NCBI RefSeq assembly: GCF_030345705.1
Contig: NZ_JAUASW010000001.1
Location: 1,488,001 to 1,552,000, forward strand
Direction: 5' to 3'
Length of the DNA stretch: 64,000 nucleotides
Origin: Pelomonas sp. SE-A7
GTDB taxonomy: Bacteria > Pseudomonadota > Gammaproteobacteria > Burkholderiales > Burkholderiaceae_C
In this document: in pieces, positions 46,169 through 53,602 of the stretch
Numbering within the stretch: position 1 is the first letter of the stretch
Layout: each line of letters opens with the position of its first letter
Position numbers and translations under genes: made by a program
Notes under the pieces: generated by a model
What the model was told of the DNA's origin: nothing
What the model saw: only the letters and a program-made list of their open reading frames with translations
The model's database searches: none

Positions 46169-47888
46169 TGTTCTGGGATTGCAGCGCGGCTGCGCGGATC
46201 TTGCTCAAGGTCGTACGGCTGGTGGAAACATCGGCATCGAGGCGCAGGTGGAGCAGCGTGGGTCGCTCGGGGCTGGCCAGCGCCTCGCGCAGGGCCGGCT
46301 CGAAGTCCTCCGTGCGCTCGATGCGGGCCGCCCGCCAGCCGTAGGCCTGGGCCAGGGCTGCGAAATCCGGATTGAACAGATCGCTGCCCGAGACCCGGCC
46401 CGGATACTCGCGCTCCTGGTGCATGCGTATCGTGCCGTAGGTGCCATTGTCCACGACCACCGAGATCAGCCTTTTCGCGCCGTAGCCGGTAGCGGTGGCC
46501 AGCTCCTGGCCGGTCATCAGGAAATCGCCGTCGCCGGCGATGTTGACCACCCAGCGGTCGGGCTGGATCAGGGCCGCGGCCACCGCCGCCGGCACGCCAT
46601 AGCCCATGGCACCCGAGGTCGGCGCCAGCTGGGTGCGGCCGAAGCGATGCAGGGCCGTGTAGCGGTGGAAGCGGTGCAGCCAGCCGCTGTAGTTGCCGGC
46701 ACCATTGGTGAACACCGTGCCCTCGGGAAGCAGCGTCGACAGGCCCCTGACCACCTCGGCCATGTCCAGCGGCGAGGCCGGCTCAGCCACCTGGTTGGCC
46801 TGGTAGTCGGCCTGGGCCGCGGCGGTCCATTCCTTCCAGGGCACAGTGGTCGGCACTTCAAGCGCAGCCAAGGCCTGCGCAGCGCAGCTCATGCTGGCAT
46901 TGATGGCCAGATCGGCCGCATAGACGCGGCCGAGTTCCTCGGCGCCGCCATGGATGTGGACCAGTTGCTGGGCCGGCCGCGGCGCCTGCAAGAGCGTGTA
47001 GCCGCCGGTCGTCATCTCGCCGAGGCGCGGGCCCACGGCGAGTATCAGGTCGGCCTCGCGCACCCGGGCCGCCAGCTTGGGACTGATGCCAATACCCACG
47101 TCGCCGGCATAGTTGGCATGGCTGTTGTCGAACAGGTCCTGGAAGCGGAAGGCGCAGCCCACCGGCAGATGCCAGGCTTCGGCAAAACGCTGCAGCGCCG
47201 CCGTGCTGTCGGCAGTCCAGCCGCCGCCACCGACGATGACCAGCGGCTTCTTCGCCGCCAGCAAGCGCTCGCGCAATTCGGCCAGCGCAGCCGGCGTGGG
47301 CGCGGCCTCGGCGGCGCGCACCAGCGGCAGCACCGGCGCCTGCGTCGCCTTCGTCAGCATGTCTTCGGGCAGCACCAGCACCACCGGGCCGGGACGGCCC
47401 TGCAGAGCGGTGTGGAAAGCCCGGGCCACGTATTCGGGCAGGCGGTCGGCGTCCTGCACCTCGCCCACCCACTTGGCCATGCCCAGGGTGCCGGGGCCGA
47501 ACATCTGGCGGTAGTCCACCTCCTGGAAGGCCTCGCGATCGCGCTGGTCGCTGGCGACCTGGCCGATGAAGAGGATCATCGCCGTCGAGTCCTGGAAGGC
47601 TGTGTGCAGGCCTATCGAGGCATTGGTGGCGCCGGGCCCGCGGGTGACGAAGCAGATGCCCGGGCGACCGGTCAGCTTGCCCTGGGCCTCGGCCATGAAG
47701 GCCGCCCCGCCCTCCTGCCGGCAGGCGATGAAGCGGATGCTGTCGCGGTGCTCATGGAAACCGTCCAGCACGGCGAGATAGCTCTCGCCGGGGACTCCAA
47801 ACACATCGGTCACGCCCTGCGCGATCAGCGCTTCGACGAGGGCATGGCCGGCCAGGCGGGCGCCCGCTGTAGCTTGTGTGCTGTTCAT
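46161..47888 (-). CDS. Thiamine-diphosphate-dependent enzyme (acetolactate-synthase-like)
   Basis: A 575-residue member of the TPP enzyme superfamily with the three-domain layout of acetolactate synthase, glyoxylate carboligase and similar enzymes. The catalytic Glu is in VFGVPGESYL (near residue 34). The TPP-binding motif begins GDGDFLMTGQEL and ends VDNGTYGTI near residue 480. The N-terminal domain carries RGPGATNASIGLHTAFQDS. It is not next to ilvN or ilvC, so it is probably not the biosynthetic AHAS. Possible activities include acetolactate formation or decarboxylation of another 2-keto acid. Confidence 0.85.
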   Translation of the reverse strand: MNSTQATAGARLAGHALVEALIAQGVTDVFGVPGESYLAVLDGFHEHRDSIRFIACRQEGGAAFMAEAQGKLTGRPGICFVTRGPGATNASIGLHTAFQDSTAMILFIGQVASDQRDREAFQEVDYRQMFGPGTLGMAKWVGEVQDADRLPEYVARAFHTALQGRPGPVVLVLPEDMLTKATQAPVLPLVRAAEAAPTPAALAELRERLLAAKKPLVIVGGGGWTADSTAALQRFAEAWHLPVGCAFRFQDLFDNSHANYAGDVGIGISPKLAARVREADLILAVGPRLGEMTTGGYTLLQAPRPAQQLVHIHGGAEELGRVYAADLAINASMSCAAQALAALEVPTTVPWKEWTAAAQADYQANQVAEPASPLDMAEVVRGLSTLLPEGTVFTNGAGNYSGWLHRFHRYTALHRFGRTQLAPTSGAMGYGVPAAVAAALIQPDRWVVNIAGDGDFLMTGQELATATGYGAKRLISVVVDNGTYGTIRMHQEREYPGRVSGSDLFNPDFAALAQAYGWRAARIERTEDFEPALREALASPERPTLLHLRLDADVSTSRTTLSKIRAAALQSQNNA

Positions 47889-47921
47889 GGCCGCCGACTG
47901 TAGCCGCAGCCGCGAGCCGGC

Positions 47922-48401
47922 TCAGCCGCGGCGCGCTGCCTCGATGGTGGCGATGTCGATCTTGCCCATCTGCATCATGGCCTCGAAGGCGCGCTTGGCG
48001 GCGGCCGGGTCGGGGTCGGAGATGGCATCCATCAGCACGCGCGGCGTGATCTGCCAGGACAGGCCCCATTTGTCCTTGCACCAGCCGCAGGCGCTGGCCT
48101 GGCCGCCGTTGTCGATGATGGCGTTCCACAGCCGGTCGGTCTCGGCCTGGTCGTCGGTGGCAACCTGGAACGAGAAGGCCTCGTTGTGCTTGAACATGGG
48201 CCCGCCGTTCAGGCCCAGGCAGGGAATGCCCATGACGGTGAACTCCACGGTCAAGACCTGGCCCTGCGTGCCGTTGGGATAGTCGCCCGGCGCACCATGG
48301 ACCGCCTTGACCGCGCTGTCCGGGAAGGTGCGGGCATAGAACTCGGCGGCCTCCAGGGCCGTGCCGTCATACCAGAGGCAGATGGTGTTCTTGGGGCTCA
48401 C
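47922..48401 (-). CDS. VOC family protein (PhnB/DUF1428-like)
   Basis: A 159-residue protein of the glyoxalase/vicinal oxygen chelate superfamily, PhnB-like subgroup. The start NTICLWYDGTALEAAEFYARTFPDS and CGWCKDKWGLSWQITP are diagnostic. The start is GTG 48401, supported by GGGAGT upstream. The function of this subgroup is unknown. It lies between the MFS gene and the TPP enzyme gene on the same strand, with 29 and 33 bases on either side. Confidence 0.85.
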   Translation of the reverse strand: MSPKNTICLWYDGTALEAAEFYARTFPDSAVKAVHGAPGDYPNGTQGQVLTVEFTVMGIPCLGLNGGPMFKHNEAFSFQVATDDQAETDRLWNAIIDNGGQASACGWCKDKWGLSWQITPRVLMDAISDPDPAAAKRAFEAMMQMGKIDIATIEAARRG

Positions 48402-48430
48402 GGCACACTCCCGGAATGGCTGACGGATCG

Positions 48431-49687
48431 TCAGGCTGCCGACTGTAGCCGCCGCCGGGCCAGACCCAAACCGACCAGGCCGGCCGAGGCGATGCCCAGG
48501 CACAGGGCCAGGGCCGAACCGCCGAACACCGCCTGGGCATGGCCGCTGTCCAGCAGCGCGCCGAACACCGGCGCCGCCAGCGCAAAGCCCACGTCCAGGC
48601 CCGAATACACCGTGCCATAGACCCGGCCGGTGGCACCGGGCGGGGCGGCGCGCTTGATCAGCATGTCGCGCGAGGGCCCAGCCAGCCCCGTGCCAAAGCC
48701 GGCCAGCGCTGCGGTCGCCGCCGCGGCCAGCGGAGGCAGCCAGCCGGTGGCCGTCAGCGCCAGCAGCGTGGCAGCCAGGGCCATTGCGAAAGCGATGCTG
48801 CGCTCGAGTCGTTCGACCCGTGCCACCAGGAAGCCCCCGACCACCATGCCGGCCGCGCCGCTGAGCATGTAGCCGGTCACCACGTAGGCGGTCAGGCTGA
48901 CCGGCAGGCCGTACATCTTCTGCAGGGCCGGGCTGGCGAAACTCTGGATCGCCGACAGCGCGGCCGTGGTCCAGAAGAAGAACGAGAAGCACAGCCAGAC
49001 CGAGGGCAGGCGCAGGAAGGCCATCGGATGCTCCGGCGTGGCGCCCGGCTGGGCCTTGGCCGCATGCTCCCATTGGCCTTGCCGGTCGTCGATGGCCTCG
49101 CGCTGCCAGAACAGAAGGGCCAGGATGATGGCCGCCACCAGGCCGGTGCCGAGGTAGGCCAGGCGCCAGTTGCCGGTGGCCTGGGCGATGCCTATGGAGA
49201 ACACCGGCGCCAGCGCCCAACCCAGGTTGCCGCTGATGCCGTGCACCGAGAAGGCATGGCCCAGGCGCGGCTGCGAGACCCGCTTGTTCAGGATGGTGAA
49301 GTCCACCGGATGGAAGGGCGAGTTGCCGACCCCGGCCAGCGCCGCCGCCAGCACCAGGCCGCCGAAGCCACCCGCCATGCCCGCCGCAATCGAGGCCAGC
49401 ACGAAGCAGCTCATCGCCAGGAACAGCACCGGCCTGGCGCCTACCTTGTCCACCACGAAGCCGGCCATGGCCTGGCCGATACCCGAGATCACGAAGAAGA
49501 CGGTGACCAGCAGGCCCAGCTGGGAATAGGTGAGTCCGAATTCGGCAATGAACTGCGGAAACAGCGGCGGCAGCAGCATGTGGAAGAAATGCGAGCAGCC
49601 ATGGGCCAGGCCGATCAGGCTGATGGTGCCTATGTCGCGCCGGGCCTGGGCGCGGGGGTCGAGAGCAAGGGTGGCGGTGGAGTTCAT
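48431..49687 (-). CDS. MFS transporter (fosmidomycin-resistance-like)
   Basis: A 418-residue transporter with about twelve membrane segments. N-terminal features GLAHGCSHFFHMLLPPLFPQF and the loop FVVDKVGARP resemble the Fsr (fosmidomycin resistance) family. The segment GNSPFHPVDFTILNKRV near residue 120 also fits that family. The substrate is unknown. It is divergent from the AraC regulator at 49757 across 69 bases that hold a perfect palindrome, so it is probably under its control. Confidence 0.87.
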   Translation of the reverse strand: MNSTATLALDPRAQARRDIGTISLIGLAHGCSHFFHMLLPPLFPQFIAEFGLTYSQLGLLVTVFFVISGIGQAMAGFVVDKVGARPVLFLAMSCFVLASIAAGMAGGFGGLVLAAALAGVGNSPFHPVDFTILNKRVSQPRLGHAFSVHGISGNLGWALAPVFSIGIAQATGNWRLAYLGTGLVAAIILALLFWQREAIDDRQGQWEHAAKAQPGATPEHPMAFLRLPSVWLCFSFFFWTTAALSAIQSFASPALQKMYGLPVSLTAYVVTGYMLSGAAGMVVGGFLVARVERLERSIAFAMALAATLLALTATGWLPPLAAAATAALAGFGTGLAGPSRDMLIKRAAPPGATGRVYGTVYSGLDVGFALAAPVFGALLDSGHAQAVFGGSALALCLGIASAGLVGLGLARRRLQSAA

Positions 49688-49729
49688 GCGGCGACTTTAG
49701 GCAGCAGGGCTTCGGCCTGGTTGCGATAG

Positions 49730-49748
49730 TTCGACAAATGCTGTCGAA
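49730..49748. promoter_or_regulatory. Perfect palindrome in the MFS/AraC divergent region
   Basis: TTCGACA-5 bases-TGTCGAA, nine bases before the AraC-type gene start and 43 bases before the MFS start. The arms match fully. It is a strong candidate operator for the divergent regulator. Confidence 0.55.
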
Positions 49749-49756
49749 TTCCGGCC

Positions 49757-50557
49757 ATGAAGCCCGCCGCCACCCGCAAAGCCGTCCCGCCCGCCGACCC
49801 GCTGCGCTACGCGCCCAGCCCGGAGCGCCCGCTGCGCGGCAAGGCGCGGACCATGGAACAGCAGATGGACATCCTGCCGCACCGCCACGACTGGGGTCAG
49901 CTGGTGTTCTCGATCAGCGGCGCTGTCCGCGTGAGCACGGAGCAAAGCACCTTCATCGTGCCGCCTTCGCGGGCCGTGTGGATTCCGGTCGGCGTGGTCC
50001 ATGCGGTCACCGCCATCGAGCAGGCCGACCTGCGCACCCTCTATGTGCTGCAAGGCCTGCTGACCGAGCCGGCCTGGTCGGGCTGCCGGGTGCTGGAGGT
50101 CTCGCCCCTGCTGCGCGAGCTGGTGCTGCAGGTGGTGGACGAAAGCTCAGCCGTCGAGGCGCGGCGCGAGGCCCTGGTCGGCGAACTGGTGGTCGATGAG
50201 CTGCGCCGCGCCCGGCCCTTGAGCCTGGGCGTGGCCTTGCCCAGCGATGCCCGCTTGCGCAAGCTCTGCGAGGCCATGCTGGCCGCGCCGGCGCGTCATC
50301 AAAGCCTGGAGGCCTGGGCCGCCGAGGTTGGGGCCAGTGCCCGCACCGTGACACGGCTGTTCCGCGAGCAACTGGGCACCAGCTTCAACCAGTGGCGCTC
50401 GCAAGTGCTGCTGGCTCACGCGCTGACGCTGGCCGCGCGGCGCCGGCCCATGAGCCACATCGCCAGCGAGCTGGGCTATGCCAATGCCAGCGCCTTCTCG
50501 GCCATGGTCCGGCGCACCGTGGGCATGCCGCCCAGCCGCTTCTTCGCGGCCGCCTGA
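49757..50557 (+). CDS. AraC family regulator with cupin sensor domain
   Basis: A 266-residue regulator. The N-terminal cupin has PHRHDWGQLVFSISGAVRV (metal-site-like His residues near 43) and PPSRAVWIPVGVVHAVTA. The C-terminal HTH_18 domain (about residues 165-265) has SLEAWAAEVGASARTVTRLFREQLG and MSHIASELGYANASAFSAMVRRTVG. It most likely controls the divergent MFS gene. It converges on the reductase gene with ten bases between stops. Confidence 0.9.
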   Translation: MKPAATRKAVPPADPLRYAPSPERPLRGKARTMEQQMDILPHRHDWGQLVFSISGAVRVSTEQSTFIVPPSRAVWIPVGVVHAVTAIEQADLRTLYVLQGLLTEPAWSGCRVLEVSPLLRELVLQVVDESSAVEARREALVGELVVDELRRARPLSLGVALPSDARLRKLCEAMLAAPARHQSLEAWAAEVGASARTVTRLFREQLGTSFNQWRSQVLLAHALTLAARRRPMSHIASELGYANASAFSAMVRRTVGMPPSRFFAAA

Positions 50558-50567
50558 GCTCCGCCGC

Positions 50568-51221
50568 TCAGTCGCGCCTCAGCACCACATGCTGGGCATG
50601 GGCCGAGCGCACATGCTCGCTGACCTTGAAGCCCTGGGCGACGAGATCGATGCCGGTCAGCAACGCCTCGCCGCGACCCAGCAGGGCCGGCGACATCACC
50701 AGGTGCATCACGTCTATCAGGCCGGCCTGCAGGTACTGGCGCACCGTGGCCACGCCGCCGCCAATGCGCACATCGCGCCCCTGCGCACCGGCCTTGGCCC
50801 GCTGCAAGGCCTCTTCGATGCCGCCGGTGACGAAGTGGAAAGTCGTGCCGCCGACCATCACCAGATCCGGCCGCTCGTGGTGGGTCAAGACGAAGACCGG
50901 CACGTGGTACGGCGGCTCGTCGCCCCACCAGCCCTTCCAGCTCTCGTCCGGCCAGGGGCCGCGCACCGGGCCGAACATATTGCGGCCCAGGATCCAGGCG
51001 CCGATGTTGTCGAAGCTGCGGCGGGCGAAGTCGTCGTCCAGGTCCTGATCGCCGGCCGCCCCGCCCTGCTGCACCACGCGCTCCTGGAAGGTGCGGGTGT
51101 GGAACATCCATTCGTGCAGCTGGTGGCCGCCCATGCCCAGCGGCGCCAGCAGGCTCTGCTCAGGCCCGGCACCGTAGCCGTCGATGGACACCGCAAAGGC
51201 CGACACCTTGACTCGGGACAT
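50568..51221 (-). CDS. RibD C-terminal/DHFR-like reductase family protein
   Basis: A 217-residue protein of the dihydrofolate-reductase-like family (RibD_C). Recognisable are VKVSAFAVSIDGYGAGPEQS at the start, IGAWILGRNMFGPVRG, and RIGGGVATVRQYLQAGLIDVMHLVMSP towards the end, which holds the NADPH-binding Gly-rich loop. Members of this family are NADPH-dependent reductases whose substrates are mostly unknown. I chose ATG 51221. Confidence 0.88.
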   Translation of the reverse strand: MSRVKVSAFAVSIDGYGAGPEQSLLAPLGMGGHQLHEWMFHTRTFQERVVQQGGAAGDQDLDDDFARRSFDNIGAWILGRNMFGPVRGPWPDESWKGWWGDEPPYHVPVFVLTHHERPDLVMVGGTTFHFVTGGIEEALQRAKAGAQGRDVRIGGGVATVRQYLQAGLIDVMHLVMSPALLGRGEALLTGIDLVAQGFKVSEHVRSAHAQHVVLRRD

Positions 51222-51261
51222 GGGCACCTCCGTTCGGGGAGCCAAGCATAGCGGTGGACGC

Positions 51262-52020
51262 TCAGCGATAGCGCGCCAGGATGGCGGCCAGTTCGCCGCT
51301 CTCGACGACCTCGCGAATCGCCTTGTGGATGCGGGCCGATGGCAGGCCGGTCTTCTCGCCGAGCAGGCAATGGGTCTGGACCGAATCGACCGTCTTGACG
51401 ATGCCGACCCGCTGCTCCGGCGGCCGCTGCTTGTTGAACCAGTCGGCGATGTAGCGGTTGGTCACGCCATAGGCGGTGCGGCCCAGCGCCAGCTTCTCCA
51501 GCACCTTCTCCTGCGAGTTGGCCTGCTCGCGATGCAGCTGGCCGCCTTCGAACCATTCCTCCAGCGTCGGATAGCGGTAGCCCAGCACCACGCCGATGCC
51601 GGCGTTCTTCAAGGTGGAGAAATCGGGCGGCCGGGTGCTGCGGCCGGGAGGCACCAGCAGCACGTCGTCGATGCGCAGCAGCGGCACGCTCCAGCGCTCG
51701 GGCGGTGGCACGGCCACATACCAGCGCGGGCTGAGCAGGCAGTGCAGGTCCACCGTGCCATCGGCCATGGCCGCATCGACCCGCTTCGATGGCAGCAGCA
51801 CGTAACGGGGCTCGGCCTTGGCATGGACTGCGACGCGCTGCATGAATTCATACAGGATGCCGCCACGAAGCTTGCCTTCGTACAGGTCGGCAAAGGGCAT
51901 GGCCCAGGTCTGGCCGACGGCGAATCGCAACTCGTCCGGCCCGGCCTGCACCGCTGTCGTCACTCCCATCGCGAGGCCGAACAACGCCGCGCCCCACGCC
52001 CTGCCCCAATACCACTGCAT
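51262..52020 (-). CDS. Periplasmic solute-binding protein (SBP_bac_3-like), orphan
   Basis: A 252-residue exported protein with a short signal peptide (cleavage near AVQAG). Family 3 binding-protein features include ILYEFMQRVAVHAKAEPRYVLLPSKR, VDLHCLLSP and the second-lobe end AIREVVESGELAAILARY. No transporter genes lie beside it. It is divergent from nadA with 37 bases between starts. Confidence 0.78.
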   Translation of the reverse strand: MQWYWGRAWGAALFGLAMGVTTAVQAGPDELRFAVGQTWAMPFADLYEGKLRGGILYEFMQRVAVHAKAEPRYVLLPSKRVDAAMADGTVDLHCLLSPRWYVAVPPPERWSVPLLRIDDVLLVPPGRSTRPPDFSTLKNAGIGVVLGYRYPTLEEWFEGGQLHREQANSQEKVLEKLALGRTAYGVTNRYIADWFNKQRPPEQRVGIVKTVDSVQTHCLLGEKTGLPSARIHKAIREVVESGELAAILARYR

Positions 52021-52057
52021 GGGCGGCAGTTTAGGGCCCTGCGCTAGGATGCCGGCC

Positions 52058-53158
52058 ATGGATCAGGTTCTCTTCGACTACACCCGCCAGGACGCCGCCG
52101 GCCAGAGCTGCACCGCCCATGCCTGGGCCAAGGTGCCTGCCCCTCTGAATGCCGACCAGTGCCAGCAGGCCAAGACCCGCGCCGCCGCCTTGCTGAAGCA
52201 GCACAACGCCGTGCTCGTGGCCCATTACTACGTCGACGGCGACCTGCAGGACCTGGCCCTGGAAACCGGCGGCTGCGTCGCCGATTCGCTGGAAATGGCC
52301 CGCTTCGGCCGCGACCATTCGGCCCGGACCCTGGTCGTGGCCGGCGTGCGCTTCATGGGCGAATCGGCCAAGATCCTGAGCCCCGAAAAACGGGTGTTGA
52401 TGCCCGACCTGGACGCCACCTGCTCGCTGGACCTGGGCTGCCCGGCCGACGAATTCGCCGCCTTCTGCGATGCCCATCCGGACCGCCAGGTCGTGGTCTA
52501 CGCCAACACCAGCGCCGCCGTGAAGGCCCGGGCCGACTGGATGGTGACCAGCAGCTGCGCGCTGGACATCGTCTCCGAGCTGCATGCCAAGGGGCAGAAG
52601 ATTCTCTGGGCGCCGGACCGCCACCTGGGCCGCTACATCCAGGAGCAGACCGGCGCCGACATGCTGATGTGGAACGGCGCCTGCATAGTCCACGATGAAT
52701 TCAAGGGCCTGGAGCTGGACCTGCTGCGCGAGCAGCATCCGGACGCCATGATCCTGGTCCATCCCGAGTCGCCCAAGAGCGTGGTCGACAAGGCCCATGT
52801 GGTCGGCTCCACCTCGGCCCTGATCAAGGCCGTGGTCGAGGGCCAGGCCCGGGAATACATCGTCGCCACCGACAACGGCATCCTGCACCGCATGCGCCAA
52901 CTGGCGCCGGGCAAGACCCTGATCGAGGCACCCACGGCCGGCAATGCCGCCACATGCAAGAGCTGCGCCCACTGCCCCTGGATGGCCATGAACGGCTTGA
53001 TGGGTGTCATTGCCTGCCTGGAGCAGGGCCTGGGCGAGATCCAGGTCGAGGAGCCGATCCGCGGCCAGGCCGCCGGCTGCATAGAGCGCATGCTGGATTT
53101 CGTGGCCGCCCACAAGCTCAAGGCGGCCGGCATGAAGAGCGGCATAGGCGCGGCCTAG
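52058..53158 (+). CDS. nadA: Quinolinate synthase NadA
   Basis: [4Fe-4S] enzyme that condenses iminoaspartate with dihydroxyacetone phosphate to quinolinate in NAD synthesis. The length, 366 residues, fits the proteobacterial form. The cluster cysteines can be located in CSLDLGCPADEF, WNGACIVHDEF and the C-terminal CKSCAHCPWM segment. The motif AHYYVDGDLQDLALETGG binds substrate. nadB lies 2.5 kb downstream in the opposite direction with two unrelated genes between. Confidence 0.97.
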   Translation: MDQVLFDYTRQDAAGQSCTAHAWAKVPAPLNADQCQQAKTRAAALLKQHNAVLVAHYYVDGDLQDLALETGGCVADSLEMARFGRDHSARTLVVAGVRFMGESAKILSPEKRVLMPDLDATCSLDLGCPADEFAAFCDAHPDRQVVVYANTSAAVKARADWMVTSSCALDIVSELHAKGQKILWAPDRHLGRYIQEQTGADMLMWNGACIVHDEFKGLELDLLREQHPDAMILVHPESPKSVVDKAHVVGSTSALIKAVVEGQAREYIVATDNGILHRMRQLAPGKTLIEAPTAGNAATCKSCAHCPWMAMNGLMGVIACLEQGLGEIQVEEPIRGQAAGCIERMLDFVAAHKLKAAGMKSGIGAA

Positions 53159-53254
53159 GCTGTTGCCTGGCTTGCCTAGGGGTCTGCCCGGCCGTTCCGG
53201 CCGGTCCAGTCAGGCTATAAAGTCGGCCTATCGCCAGCCTTGGGTAGCAAGACC

Positions 53255-53545
53255 ATGCAGACCTCCGACTTCAGCTCGCTGTACAACCACCACGAACGCG
53301 AGGTCTTCGCCACGGTGCAGAAACTGGCGCCGCAGTTCCCCCAGATCGACAACAACGACCTGCTGGTCGACGTGGCCTGTGTCGCGCTGAACCGCCTGCC
53401 GCCACGCTACATCCGCCATGCGGTTGACTTCTCGTTCTACCTGACCGAGCCCGAGCGTCTGGAGATCGACTCCGCCATCAACGAATCGGTGCGCTACGCC
53501 TTCCACTTCGTCCAGGCCCGCCGGGCGTTGAACGCTGCAACCTGA
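53255..53545 (+). CDS. ComFB-like protein (late competence development)
   Basis: A 96-residue protein of the ComFB family: NHHEREVFATVQ, DLLVDVACVALNRLPPRYIRH and a short C-terminus. The family name comes from Bacillus, and homologues have been shown to bind cyclic dinucleotides such as cyclic-di-GMP. The gene may therefore be a small receptor for the signal made by the cyclases in this window. ATG 53255 is preceded by a purine-rich stretch. A hairpin (CCTAGGC/GCCTAGG) overlaps the nadA stop upstream. Confidence 0.8.
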   Translation: MQTSDFSSLYNHHEREVFATVQKLAPQFPQIDNNDLLVDVACVALNRLPPRYIRHAVDFSFYLTEPERLEIDSAINESVRYAFHFVQARRALNAAT

Positions 53546-53602
53546 AGCCTTAGTCGCCATCTACCCTCCAGAGAGAGGGCTGATAGCCGGTCTGGGAGGG
53601 CC

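Noticed and set aside
46161..47888. Biosynthetic acetolactate synthase large subunit (ilvB/ilvI)
   Set aside because: No ilvN/ilvH or ilvC beside it, and it is linked to VOC, MFS and solute-binding genes; a different TPP activity is more likely.
46095..47903. 602-codon plus-strand frame opposite the TPP enzyme
   Set aside because: Antisense shadow; the TPP enzyme has its catalytic Glu and cofactor motif intact on the minus strand.
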